64,000 bases of DNA from the NCBI GenBank assembly GCA_018105865.1, contig CM030840.1:8500006-8564005 (forward strand), read 5' to 3'. This document shows, piece by piece, positions 52,879-63,770 of this stretch. Made by a program: the position numbers and the translations under genes. The notes beneath the pieces were generated by a model that saw nothing but the letters and a program-made list of their open reading frames with translations, was not told the origin of the DNA and searched no databases. This stretch comes from Metaphire vulgaris (taxonomy: Eukaryota > Annelida > Clitellata > Crassiclitellata > Megascolecidae). The number at the start of each line of letters is the position of its first letter. The stretch's first letter is position 1.

Positions 52879-52935
52879 TTCTAAAAAAGTTAATAGCAAT
52901 CATGAATTTTATAGCATCTATCCACTTGTAATAAC
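52879..52935 (-). CDS. NT5DC1: Candidate small upstream exon of the NT5DC1-like gene
   Basis: A 57-bp stretch lies between acceptor TTTTGAACAG|G (AG at 52937-52936) and donor AGAA|GTAAAT (GT at 52878-52877). It encodes YYKWIDAIKFMIAINFFR, which resembles the WKDIVAAIQ..Y segment before GIYFP in NT5DC1. It ends with one base, and the next exon starts with two, so phase fits. It is short and the donor is not strong, so this is less certain than the other four exons. Exons further upstream were not found in 53-64 kb. Confidence 0.5.
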
Positions 52936-52956
52936 CTGTTCAAAACAAGCAATTTA

Positions 52957-53571
52957 CCGTATATACTCGAGATAAAGTCAATCCGAGTATAAGTCGACCC
53001 CTAGATTTTGGGGATTTGAAGGTGTCTAAAGTCATTGACCCGGCTATAAGTCGAAGTGACGTCACCGCGGCGAACCCTCTTGAGGTGATAGTGAGTGTCG
53101 GAAAAATGGCGGACGCGAAGTGGGCATGTGGCGGCAGCGGCGCCATTGTTTTGATTGAAAAACTGCGTTTTAGCTTTGAACTATCGAGAAACTGAACGAT
53201 TTTGACATTCCCAGATTGATTCCTGACCATTAAGAAAATTTTAAACCTGCTATTTGCTCATTCTTGACAATATAAAAATCTTAACTACCAGAAATCTTGA
53301 ATTTTTTAATATTTATGTAGCGCCAATAATTAATTAATATTTATGTGGCGCCTATATATTACCAATCTTAAAATCACTGATGTCAACTTTTATTTAGATG
53401 CTGTAGCATATGTTGAAAATAATTACGCAGAGTTAGCTAAATTAATTATTTTCGACATCCTATGTATGGAAACTTTACCCAACAGTAGGTGCCTCGCGTA
53501 CAAGTCGAGGTCAGGATATATAACCTGTTTATTGGCCTTAAATTTCTCGACTTTATCACGAATATATACGG
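52957..53571 (+). mobile_element. TA-flanked MITE, 620-bp family, copy 3
   Basis: TA|CCGTATATACTCGAG at the left and ACGAATATATACGG|TA at the right; 615 bp, same orientation as copy 2 and very similar to it by eye. Its left end lies 21 bp from the proposed splice acceptor at 52936. Confidence 0.88.
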
Positions 53572-53609
53572 TACTCGTTATCTTTATCCAAACTATTGAA
53601 GAACTCATC

Positions 53610-53790
53610 ATGGAATTTGTTGATGGTCTGATTTTCTCTTACCTCTGGCACTTTCCCATCTTCATTCAAAAACTTTTTTGTCACTCCTCTCCTAAAAAAG
53701 CCTGTCCTTGACAGAGAAGACTTTGATAACTATTGACCCACCTTAAATCTTTCTCTTCTATCAAAACTCACCGGTGTATTAAGGCTACCA
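53610..53790 (+). pseudogene. L2/CR1-like RT N-terminal fragment
   Basis: One frame reads FKNFFVTPLLKKPVLDREDF then a shifted DNY.PTLNLSLLSKL, matching the VTPLLKKPxLDxxDFxNYRPISNLPFLSKLLE start of the RT. It breaks off at about 53775. The following 250 bp (to 54035) are unassigned. Confidence 0.6.
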
Positions 53791-54046
53791 GACTGTCAAA
53801 GCTCAATAAGAAGCTAGTAGCCAAGTGGAGGAATGTCATTAAGAAAAGTATCAGTGTCGTTGGGTCACAGCCAAGTTTCACTCAAAGCCAGAACGTCAAT
53901 AGATTTGTCAACAATTATAAATATTGGCAGAGGGCAGCCCTTACATCTTACTGACACAATGTTTAGGCAGCAGAACTGGATATGCTTACCTCAAGATGGA
54001 AGTCCACCTCACCCAAGTGGTGGGAGATGTAAGTAGCTGTAATGGG

Positions 54047-54944
54047 TGCTGGGGCAAAATATCTGTGGACGCGGACAAAATGTCATGAGCACATTTTGTC
54101 AGCGGACAAAATGTCAGCGGACAAAAAGTAACAGGGGCAAATGTCAGTGAACAAAATGTCACAGGGACAAAATGTCACGAGTGTCACGAAGACACACTCT
54201 CAGTTGGTAAAATGTCATCAGGCCAAACAAGTAACATACAAAATAGTATGATCCAAGTTAAGTAGGGTAAATTACATTAATTAGGTAAGTAAGTAAAATA
54301 TAGCGAATTTATGTAGTGCTTTGGAAATGGAGGAAATGATTCTATGAAAGAGTGAGATGAGATGACGATTGTGTGGGACAAGGAAGCTGAGGTGTCAAAA
54401 GACAGGTGATAGATGTGTTAAAAAAACAAAAGGTGAAAAAAACAAATAACTGAGTATCATTGGCATATCATTGGCAAATACATACAGGGTGGCAGAAAAA
54501 AACCGAACTATATTAAATGCAAACCTAAATGTGATTAGTCCGGTTTTTCTGTGCCACCCTGTAGTTGGTGATTTAAATTGATGGAGTTTATTACAGATGA
54601 AAGTGGTGTGATGCAAAGCAAAGGCTAAACAGTACAGGCTCATGGACAGATCCTTCAGGTTGAAGTTGAAAGATAATTAAATTAAACGAATGTGAACAAC
54701 ATCAATGCTTAATTAATTAATGTTCAAATGAATGCAAACAGCATCAATGTTTAAGTTATAGCATTTTTAAGGACCTATTTACAGTCTTATGCTATTTTTT
54801 AATTAAATTTAAAATAAAATGTAATTTTGGAAATTTTAAACATTTTTGCGCCCCATTTCGTCCGTGGCATTTTGTCTGCTGATGTTTTGTACACTGACAA
54901 TATGTCCTCATGACATTTTGTCCACAGACCTTTTGTCAGGGCAT
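54047..54944. mobile_element. Inverted-array element built of GACAAAATGTC motifs, 898 bp
   Basis: The left arm (54060-54190) has about seven GACAAAATGTCA-like units, the right arm (54852-54942) about six inverted ones, more diverged. Termini match as ...CTGTGGAC motifs. An 11-bp duplication GCTGTAATGGG flanks it (54036-54046 and 54945-54955). The AT-rich interior holds a mariner-like MITE. Same family as 34867-35078. Confidence 0.75.
54485..54561. mobile_element. Mariner-like hairpin MITE, 77 bp
   Basis: CAGGGTGGCAGAAAAA and TTTTTCTGTGCCACCCTG form a near-perfect hairpin flanked by TA (54483-54484 and 54562-54563). TACAGGGTG ends are typical of mariner-family elements. Confidence 0.8.
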
Positions 54945-55239
54945 GCTGTAATGGGATGTTGAATTGCTAGCTGAGAGGAATGTTGCAGTGAAATGAACAG
55001 GTGAGGATTGGCAGCCAATTCTGGGTTAAACAGTGTGGAGAAGGCAATTGGAAACCACTCCACTTTCTTTCTCGAGTATGCTTCAGCTGATGACACAGCT
55101 TTATATTGAACGAGTAAAACTACGTCAACAGGACTCCAACAGAGGCTGGAAGGTGTCGCGTCTGGCAATGGAGGGAACAAGGTATCCACGATTGTCAACC
55201 AGCGAAAACCTTGCATGTACACTGCATATCAGTGGAAAA

Positions 55240-56370
55240 CAGATATCGCTGAAAGGAACTTGGAACATACGAAATATGCTCAGACAAGGAAAGCTGATAC
55301 ACATCATACGAGAAATTAAAAGTGTGAATCTTGACATCTTAGCAATATGCAAAATGAGATGGAAAATGGGAGGAGACTTCAACAGTGAGGGAAAAGGGTG
55401 ATATATGCAAACTGGGAAATGAATCAAAGAAGTGTTGGGATACTATTAACTGCAAGACTAGCAAGAACAGTCAAGAAGGTAGAAAGACACAAAGGCCAAA
55501 TACTGGTGGTGACTCTTGAAGCTGGTGACATTTGAAGCAGAGTCGGTAGTTCAGCTTACATGTCATTAACTGACGCGATGGTCGGACCCAGAAAGACCTC
55601 GACCATGTCATTGTTCATGACCACCAGTCATTCCAGTCAATCAGAGTCTTTCGTGGTGGTGAGTGTGCAGCCAACACTGACCACAACCTAGTTGTGGCTA
55701 GGATGAAAATCAGCTTCTGCCGTCCCCCAGACATCCAGTTGGAACTACAATACTAGAAGAAGTTGTGAGAGCTCTGAAGAAGATGAAGAAAAAGAAGTCA
55801 GTGAGCCCAGACAACATAGTAATTGAGATGGTATTTATAGATAGGAACAGGAGATAGGATCAAGGAAATTGACAGAAACGGCTAACATCATGTATGAAAC
55901 AAGGTACTTGCCACTGTAAACTTACCACTCAATATTTATTGCAATACCGAAAACCAGGAGCAACAGAGTGTGGAGATCACACAATGATAACTCTTTAAGC
56001 AATATAATGAAGATAGTTCTAAGAGTATTGCTCGAAAGAGCAAGGAGCCGGCCGGGCTAGAAATGCAATAGCAGAACAATATGGTTTCAAAAAAGACTAT
56101 AGATGCCGAAATGCAATTTCTGTACTAAGAATGCTGGAGAGAAGATGCAATGAGATGCAAAAAGATTTGTATTTATGTTTTATTGATTATGAAAAAGCCT
56201 TTGATAGCATGGAGCATGAAAGCCTATTTGCAGCCTTGGAGAATTCAGAAAAAGATGGCAAAGTCTTAAGACTGCTGCAGGATTTATATTGGAAACAGGA
56301 AGCCGCAATCGGGATAAACGGAACAATAGGAACATCAATTAACCCTACAAAATTAAATGTCATTCGTTAA
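55240..56370 (+). pseudogene. RTE-like endonuclease and RT remnant
   Basis: The endonuclease start LKGTWNIRNMLRQGKL, SVNLDILAICKMRWKM and GGDFNSEGKG (55250-55390) matches the TWNVRT, DILxIxExRW and GEFNSD blocks of RTE elements, with Glu replaced by Lys in ICKMRW. Beyond it, 55750-55830 reads EEVVRALKKMKKKKSVSPDN. 56131-56370 gives motif A LYLCFIDYEKAFDSMEHE and LRLLQDLYWKQEAAI. Much of both domains is missing or out of frame. Confidence 0.65.
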
Positions 56371-56454
56371 TGTCTTAAAGCTAACCGTAAGCCTATATCA
56401 TTGAAAGTATTTTGTCAAATAGAAGACACTTCGAACAGAAGTGTGTCTCTTCTG

Positions 56455-56665
56455 TGTCTCTTCGGTGATGCGGCCGTGGTTCCGGTGACAGAAGCACGCC
56501 TCCTTGGGGTCCTGCTCTACTCTTCGCTGGGTACCTCAGCAACATGATCCAACTGAGGCGCATCCGCGAGATCCGCCGTTACATATCGACGGGGGCCACT
56601 GTCCATCTAGTGCGCTCCTTCATCCTATCGCGACTGGGGATTACTCAAACAGCATCTGTCACGTG
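56455..56665 (+). pseudogene. L2-like RT fragment
   Basis: EARLLGVLLYSSLG, then in another frame IQLRRIREIRRYISTGATVH and LVRSFILSRLG. It breaks where the hAT sequence begins (TAGTGATGTGAGGCGG at 56668), inside the usual SRLDYCNS block. Confidence 0.7.
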
Positions 56666-56667
56666 TA

Positions 56668-59600
56668 GTGATGTGAGGCGGAAAAATTTCCCGGAAAATT
56701 TCTTAATTTTCCGGAAAATTTCGGAAAATTTCCGACGTATATTTCCTGAAAATTTCCTAAAAACTAAAAATCTAAAAATTAAAAAATTTATTCAATGTAA
56801 CTTTAATTGAATAGCAGAAATTATTCTGTTTCAGCAGGTGTCGCCACTTGTTGTTACACTGGAACTTTTTCAAATAGTAGAAGGGTAAAGACACTAGACA
56901 GAGCTCATAAGCACATTTATCTAATTTAAAACATTTTTTATAAACGTGATAACGTCAGAAGAAATTTAAAAAGTTAAGTCTGCTAGCTGTTCAAGCATGA
57001 CAGAAAATTTTTATTGATTTATTTGTTCACAGTGCAAACCTTTTTGTTGTCTTCATCATTTCAGTAAGTACTAACTAATCAGTAACAAACAGTATTTGCA
57101 AATCTCGATTGTTAAATGTTCATATAGTGCGTCTCTGCCGTTACCGTCGTACGATAGTAATCGTCTTGAAAGCGACTTTCATTGGTAAGTAGTAGAACTT
57201 GCTTATTTTAATTAATTTTGTGTATGAGCTGTGTACTGAGTGAGCGGTGTATGGACTCAGGCCAGCTCAACAATAGCCAGACAGCACCTGACTCAGCTGC
57301 TGGGTTTCTTTTTGGCAGCATTGGCAATAATAATTAAACTATGCAAAATAGACAAGTTAGCTAGTTAGTGGATTCTTGACAGTTACAGCACATCTGTGTG
57401 AGCTGTCAGACTCATTTGTCAAACTAGAAAGGTGTTTGTTGCTATACAAATTTGTTATTGGGTTAAATGTTAATGTGATCATTGTCAATTTGTCATTGTC
57501 AATTTGTCATTTGTCAAATTGTCACGGAGGATGACATCGTGACATTGATGCTACAAATTGACTGATAGCATTAACAGATAGGCTGATAGCATAAACTAGT
57601 AAACTATATTGCAAGTTGCAAAACTAGGTCTGTGAATAGAATTCCAGTGTATGTGCTTAGTGGCAAGTTAGTGCTATTATAAAGTCGCAGTGCTTATAAT
57701 ATATATTTTCAGAAGCAGTGCACAGTCGTCACAGACATTTCACAGTAAAAATGCCAAAGCAGATGTCGTCAGTTTGGTCCCATTTCAAGAAAGAGACACA
57801 GAATAACAAAGTGTATGCATTTTGCAAGTATTGCAACAGTCGGTACTTCAATAATGCAACAAGAATGCTGAAGCATTTAGCATCGTGTAGCCGCTCTCCA
57901 GATGTAGTAAGATTGCAGTTTCAAGATAAGAAGCCTGACTCGCCTGAGGTGTCAAATAACGTCGCATTTATGGAGACTTCTGCATTATCAGCACGTGCAC
58001 CACCAACTTTGCAACTGCTTAGCACAAGTACTAGAAAAGCCACTTCATCAATGATTACTGGATTCTGTGACCAAGTATCAACTGCTACTCAAAAAGATTT
58101 GGATGAATGCTTTGCCAGGGCAGTGTTATACCGCCTGAATGATCTTTGAGCATTGTCACAATCCTTTTTGGATAAGACAAAAAGAAAAAACTGAGACCAG
58201 CGTACACACTTCCATCCAGGTACGTCTTGTCTCATACATATCTGCCTGAAGACAAACGAATTTCAGATCTAGTATTGGTTACAATTGCACAAGCTGAATG
58301 TCTGGCAATAGTTAGTGATGGATGGACGAGCATCAACAATACTCCTATTGTGAATTTCATGATTACAACTCCTGAGCCAGTTTTTCTGAAAAGCGTGACA
58401 ACCGGTGAAAATATCTCAGGCTGATGTTCTTGCGCAGCTATTGCTTTAAGTCATGATGGTTGGTGCAAACAAACTCATGGTAAGGAGATAATGCAGCAAA
58501 CATGAAAGCAGCATGGACTACCCATCCAACTTGGCGACCCGAACAACAATTGCCTCTCCGTGTAATCGCTCCATCTGCTTGCAACAGACATTTGCAAGCT
58601 GGATTCAGTTGACCAGCTGCTCACACAGAAAATGGTTAGAGACCAAATAAAATAGCAGTTACTGAACCAAATGCAGCCTTTGGCGTCAGCACTAGTTGAT
58701 TCTATGAAGACTAATGGAAAATCCATCTGCATGACAAACATCCAAATCGCACAATAAATCTCTGACTCTGAGCCTCATCCTTCCTTCACAAACTCGATGG
58801 GGACTCATGTATTACCTGCAACTGTCTGATTAAAAGTCTCCAGCATCTGACATGGAAAATGACATTGAATCATCTGATGATCAGCCAAGAAGACATCTAT
58901 TTACAACTCAGTGTTTTGGCAGCAGATTGAAAATCTTCATGCAGTACTTCAGCCTGTTGCCAACGCCATCAAAACCATCGAGACGGATTCACCAGTTTTG
59001 TCAGACGTTCCAAAGATTTTCTTTGAACTTCGACAAGCTCTTCAGGAAGCAGTTCGTACTGCACCAGTCACTAAGAAGGAGGAAAAACTTTTAATAACAG
59101 GTTCTGGCAGACAGGCAGGAGTTTAGAAGCAACATAAGAATCGTGTTGAAAATCTTCTTGACCCGTTACTTCACCGTTGTCATTTATCTGATGAAGAAAT
59201 TTCAGAAATTAAATCTAAAATTACTGAAATTGCATCTTCCACACTGATGGGTGTAATGAAGTGACATGTTTGTCTGATTTGGCAGATTTTAGAGCCAAGA
59301 TCGGACTCTGGAAAAATGATGGCATATGGCAGGCAGCAAAGAAAATATCAGCCCGAACATGGTGGAATGGACTGTGTACCAACAAATCACTTGCATTGGT
59401 TGCTAGTCGAGTTCTTTCCCTTCCAGCTACTAGTGCATCTTCAGAGAGAAACAACTATCTACAAGTGTCCAAAGTGCCAACTCTTGAACATCAGAAAATG
59501 AAACTGGTCAATGTTGCATCAAACCTTAAATTTACTCCCATTTCAACAAACTGAAGACCAGTCATGATCCAAAGACCAGCACCAGTTTTTCCACTCTTCG

Positions 59601-59940
59601 AACCTTACCACCCTCTTCAACTACTAAACCACTCCCAACCAATCCAGACTCAAGACAGCTCACTTGAGTCACATTTAATTCAATCTGAAGTGGAAGAATT
59701 TGCGATCAAAGACTGAATCTCGGATGGTATAATTCAGCATCTGGTTCCAGTGAAGATTCTGAATTTTATTTAGAGTCGAATCAGCGATGGATGACTGATA
59801 ATTATAATAACAGAACACTCAGAACAACCGATCATCTCGACCATTATGTGCAATGTAATATCAGTATTATAGCATCATAGCATGCTTATCATATGACAGT
59901 ATGACTTATCATTCACTTATGTTTCAATGTTCTTGAATTT
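56668..59940 (+). mobile_element. hAT element with BED-type transposase, right end not found
   Basis: The left end TAGTGATGTGAGGCGGAAAA with repeated TTTCCGGAAAATTT motifs interrupts an L2-like fragment. It is followed by about 1 kb of AT-rich leader and the transposase remnant. No matching right terminus (ending in CACATCACTA) is seen before the Gypsy fragment that starts near 59945. 59555-59940 is non-coding. Confidence 0.55.
57718..59554 (+). pseudogene. hAT transposase with BED zinc finger, frameshifted
   Basis: 57718-58149 encodes a BED finger: VWSHFKKETQNNKVYAFCKY, CNSRYFNNATRMLKHLASC (W, CxxC, H...C), then MITGFCDQVSTATQKDLDEC. The start is probably the ATG at 57751 (MPKQMSSVW). 58227-58424 continues the catalytic region with LVTIAQAECLAIVSDGWTSI. 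After many breaks, 59261-59554 gives the dimerisation domain: TWWNGLCTNKSLALVASRVL and SLPATSASSERNN, the hallmark LPATSASSER of hAT. A full protein would be about 600 aa. At least four breaks make this copy inactive. Confidence 0.82.
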
Positions 59941-59962
59941 ACAATAAAACTGTATGTGAGTC

Positions 59963-61425
59963 GTGACTACAGTAAAGGATCTAATTTTGCCCGACTCGCT
60001 CAGCAGAGCATGTGACCCCAAAGCTGTGGGAACTGAATTTACAGAGCAGATCGCATTACTTCAAACCGTTGAAGCAGAGCAAATGGCAGATGTTAGAATG
60101 GTCGCTTCGGACTCTACTCTGAAATTAATCACAGCTGCAGCGGAAGATCCAAATTATCTGTTTCTCAAGGATCAAATTCTCAGAGGTTTCCCTGAGAGAA
60201 TTCATGACCTTCCTCAAGACCTTCGACCTTACGCGACCTTTTCCGACGAACTCAGTGTCAGTCGAGACTTAGTTTTCAAAGCAGATCGCCTGATCGTTAA
60301 GATCCCCGCACGGAAGGAGATACTAAGAAGAATACATGAATCCCATCTTGGGGTGAATGGATGTGTCAGACGTGCGAGGGAGGCCATGTTTTGACCCGGA
60401 ATGTGTGCGGAAATTAAACGTTTGGTCGAGACTTGCCATGTCTGCCAGAAGCACAAAGACAGTGCAAAATGAAAACCTCTGCTACCCCACCCGGCTCCAG
60501 ACCGGCCGTGGCTTGTGACATTTTTACATTTGAAGGGCGGGACTACCTATAATTAGTGGACCTGTTCTCAAATTTCGTGGAAGTAGATCGTCTTTTCTCG
60601 AAGCAGACAACTGATATTATCAACTGTATTCATCAGCACCTTTGTCGCCATGGTCTGCCTGATAAAATCTACAGCGACAACAGCCCATTCAAGTCAGCAG
60701 AATTCAAACGTTTCGCTGAGAAATACGAATTTGAGCATGTCACTTCCTCGCCAAATTATCCTCAAAGTAATGGAAAAGCAGAATCTTCCGAGAAAACTCT
60801 GAAGAGAATCATGAAAAAAGCAAGAGAAGAAAATAGCGATCTTTATCTAGCGCTACTCGATTTCCGTAATACACTTTCAGAGCAACTTGGTTTGTCGCCT
60901 GCCCAGATACTCTTCAGAAGACGAACTCGCACGAAACTACCAATCTGCGACAAATTGCTTTAAACTCCCACCACTGTGTCTACTAAAACTGCGCTAGAAA
61001 ATGCAAAGATAAAACAGAAATTTTACTATGACAGACAGGCAAAGGCGAAGCCTGCGTTTAAAGAAGGACAAACAGTGCGTGTGAGAGACCCAAAGAACAA
61101 ATTCTGGAGAAAGGCTGAAGTCAAGGAAGTCCTCCCTTTCCATTCCTACAACGTCCAGTTTCCTGATTCTTCAATCCGTTGCAGAACTTCTAAGCACGTC
61201 TCATTTTCGAGCGAAGCCCCTATACGAATAGACGACGAACTACAGTCGCGCCATTCAGATTCCCCAGATGGCGCTGGTGCTACGTTCCAACCAGCACACG
61301 CTCCTCAACCACCAGGTCCACCATCAACTGAAGAACAAAAGAGGAGGGCGAACCCAGAGCCAATGCAACAACCCTATAAAACTCGCTCGGGACGCACCAT
61401 CATAAAGCCAATTAGATATAGATAG
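59963..61425 (+). pseudogene. Gypsy integrase region
   Basis: 59963-60394 has the zinc-binding start IHESHLGVNGCVRRAREAMF. A stop at 60394 replaces Trp in what should be FWPGM, followed by VETCHVCQKHKDS. A deletion and shift near 60480-60550 removes the first catalytic Asp region. 60556-60963 has DLFSNFVEVDRL, IYSDNSPFKSAEF (second Asp; N replaces the usual G) and NGKAESSEKTLKRI (Glu). After a stop, 60976-61425 has the C-terminal PAFKEGQTVRVRDP and the end YKTRSGRTIIKPIRYR. It is degraded and non-functional. Confidence 0.8.
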
Positions 61426-61556
61426 ACTTAAAGCAATGCAGCCTTTGACTGATTACCCATTATGCATTTAGGCTGACATTATGCTGACATTATTTAGTAT
61501 TGTTTAGCACTGTTAATTATTTAATTATTGTAGGCATCTAAATGGAAAAAAGGAGA

Positions 61557-61737
61557 TGTCACGTGGTCTAGGACTGACAGCATTGAGACCACGCCCACCG
61601 TCCAATAAGGAACATTATAGTGACTCTCTATAGTTAATGTTACCACTGCTTGCTATTGCTTATCAGTCCTGGTTTAGCCGTTGTCAAGGTGACACTCTAA
61701 TATACATTCTAATATAATACATATGCTTACCTTTACA
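61557..61737 (+). repeat. Putative Gypsy 3' LTR
   Basis: It starts TGTCACGTGG right after the polypurine tract and may end TTTACA at 61737, where piggyBac-like sequence begins. With no second LTR to compare, the right end is inferred from that junction. Confidence 0.6.
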
Positions 61738-61739
61738 GC

Positions 61740-62222
61740 ATCCTCCTAGGTCTTCCTGCATACCTATCATTTAGTCTGCACAATCAACTCCTACTTTGGT
61801 CTTGTTATAGAAGTCGATAACCTCCGGCAATTTCTTCGGTTCTTTGCTGAAGGTGAAATTGGAGGTGCATAGTCGACAAGATGACAACTTTATTTTTCTT
61901 ACATTTGTAAGAAACCAATGAGGAGTCGCCGGTCTCATTGAAACCGACGAGACCAGTACAACTTGCGTCCGGCCGGAGTTACAAATTCTTTTGGCAGCTC
62001 TACTCGATTGGCACGGATAGTACCAACCATAGTTGCTCTCTTCATGTTCAGAATATCTCTAGCTAGGGCCGGAGACATGAAAAAGTTATCAGTGATAATG
62101 TAGTGACCGTCACAATGAAGAGGTTGCAAGAGTTGGCGGACAACCTTTCCTCCCAGATCCTTGCATAGACCTTCATCGGGACTACCTGTGTCGGAACATA
62201 TACTGGCGTTGTAAGTAAGCAA
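61740..62222 (-). pseudogene. piggyBac transposase fragment (PGBD4-like)
   Basis: Minus strand 62222-61935: DLGGKVVRQLLQPLHCDGHY, IITDNFFMSPALARDILNMK and GTIRANRVELPKEF, the DN.FTS....L and GT.R.NR..LP blocks of piggyBac transposases. Beyond a frameshift, 61925-61840 reads SSLVSYKCKKNKVVILSTMH. A further shift gives LPEVIDFYNKTKVGVDCAD, the K.GVD motif with its catalytic Asp. The reading is cut at 61740 by the Gypsy LTR. Several frame breaks make it a pseudogene. Confidence 0.75.
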
Positions 62223-62239
62223 GTAAAATTTACAATTCT

Positions 62240-63190
62240 ATTCTATTCTTTACGACAATTTGTATAGCGCAGTACCACAGCAAGGGCCAAAGTCAAGGAA
62301 CAAAGTCATGGAACAATTAAACGAGATATGAAAAAGGTGCATCTTGAGTTTAATCACAAACGACTCGAAGGAGGTAACGGTGGTCACCTAGTCCGGGAGC
62401 GAGGTCTATAACAATAACATAGGATTGCTGCAGGGTGATTGAGTGACGGATCTCTCTCCGAACTTCACAGTCTTAGACGGAAGGGGGATGTACAGTATGG
62501 ACCACATACTTGATCTCAACCGAAGGCGTCGGTCGGTCATTGTCGGTCTACGCACTAGGGCCGATAAGTACTCTGGGCAAGTGGGACTGTGGAGAGCACA
62601 AAAAGTCATCGAACATCGTTTGAAGACGATGCGCTCCGGAATCCGGAGCCAGTGGAGCTTATCCCTGAGTAGGGGTCACATGGTCAAGCCACCTGACGCC
62701 GAAAATCAGCCGAGCGGACGCGTTCAGGACTGAATGTAGGCGAGCCAGCTGGTAGTTGGGAAGGCCCAGGAATACACTGCTGCAGTAGTCCGCGAAAGGA
62801 TTAAAGTGCGTACGAGGCGAATCTCTACCGATATTGAAATATAGCGACGGATATCTCGGATCTTCCGCAGCTGATTGAAGCACACTTGAGTTACATTGTT
62901 CAAGTGGCCGATGAATGACAGTGAGTTATCCATGAGGATGCCTATTAGACGCGCCTCATGGACGGGAAAATAACAACATCACCAATCGAGAACGGTGTAT
63001 GGCTTATCAGATGATTCCTCCTTGGTGTACTGATCCAAAGGAGCTCGGTCTTGCCGGGGTTTAGTGCAAGACGATTGGCCGCTGTCCACTGCTTGATCTC
63101 CTGAATGCAGTCCATAAAGTGAGTCCGCAATCGTTCAGTGTCCGAGGGTAGGCAGGAGGAGTATGTAACCTCATCAAATGTATATGTATA
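62240..63190 (-). pseudogene. L2/CR1-like retrotransposon 3' half
   Basis: Reading minus: HFMDCIQEIKQWTAANRLAL, NPGKTELLWISTPRRNHLIS, LRKIRDIRRYISISVEIRLV, VFLGLPNYQLARLHSVLNAS and VRWLDHVTPTQG, then CPEYLSALVRRPTMTDRRLR and KFGERSVT. The order equals the 2771-3683 copy, and the tail AGAATAGAATAG matches its tail, so both are one family. Several frames are used; the stretch before QEIKQW is not RT-like. Confidence 0.78.
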
Positions 63191-63374
63191 CACTTTTTGT
63201 GCATACAAATTCATTTTAAACCAAATGGACAAACTTGTTGAATAATTTGAGAGGGAGAGAGAAGCAAACTGAATAGACTCACTCCTCCAAAGATACCCCA
63301 GATATTTGAAACCATTCTGCTATGAAGACAATGCTAATAAGAAGTGAAGCTAGCAAACTGGATATCAGTCTTCT

Positions 63375-63770
63375 TCTTCTTCTTAGCATGCCCAGTAGTG
63401 GACTGTTGCTGTTTCCAGAGTCCAGAGCCATAATTCTCTGTCCTGCGCCCGCTTCCATGCCGTGGCAAGGCCAAAGTTGTGTGGGGCTAGGTCTTTCTTG
63501 AATGTTCTTGTCCAGGTTGTTTTAGGCCTACCCACTGGTCTTTTCCAGGTCCTTGGTAGCCCATGAATGACATGACAATGGCATCAAGGCTCGGGCATGA
63601 CCCTGCTCTGAGTCGGCTCTAGCAACATGTCCAAAGTACTGCAGTCTCCTGCTGCGGATCCTGTTTGAGATTGGACTCTCTCCTGTCCTACCAAATACCT
63701 TGGCATTTGTGGTGTGCATTGTATACGAGAGATGCAGGATTCAACGCAAGCACCACTGATGGCATGCATC
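63375..63770 (-). pseudogene. Non-LTR (RTE/Jockey-group) C-terminal fragment
   Basis: Reading minus: NAKVFGRTGESPISNRIRSR, RLQYFGHVARADSEQGHARA, then shifted LAPHNFGLATAWKRAQDREL. This is the R.RL.YFGHVARA....HARAL and DR..W end block of such elements. It ends in (AAGA)n, plus strand CTTCTTCTTCTTCTT at 63371-63385. 63190-63370 and 63770-64000 contain nothing I can assign. Confidence 0.65.

Larger units (their letters stand above)
59945..61737 (+). mobile_element. Ty3/Gypsy fragment: integrase half and 3' LTR
   Basis: It begins abruptly at the end of RNase H (LPDSLSRACDP) and runs through integrase to a purine tract GGAAAAAAGGAGA and a putative LTR starting TGTCACGTGG. There is no 5' half or 5' LTR in the window. 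It is a different family from the 20.6-kb element. Confidence 0.8.

Noticed and set aside
54395..54643. 82-aa minus-strand ORF
   Set aside because: Covers the mariner-like hairpin and AT-rich filler of the array element; no recognisable motif.
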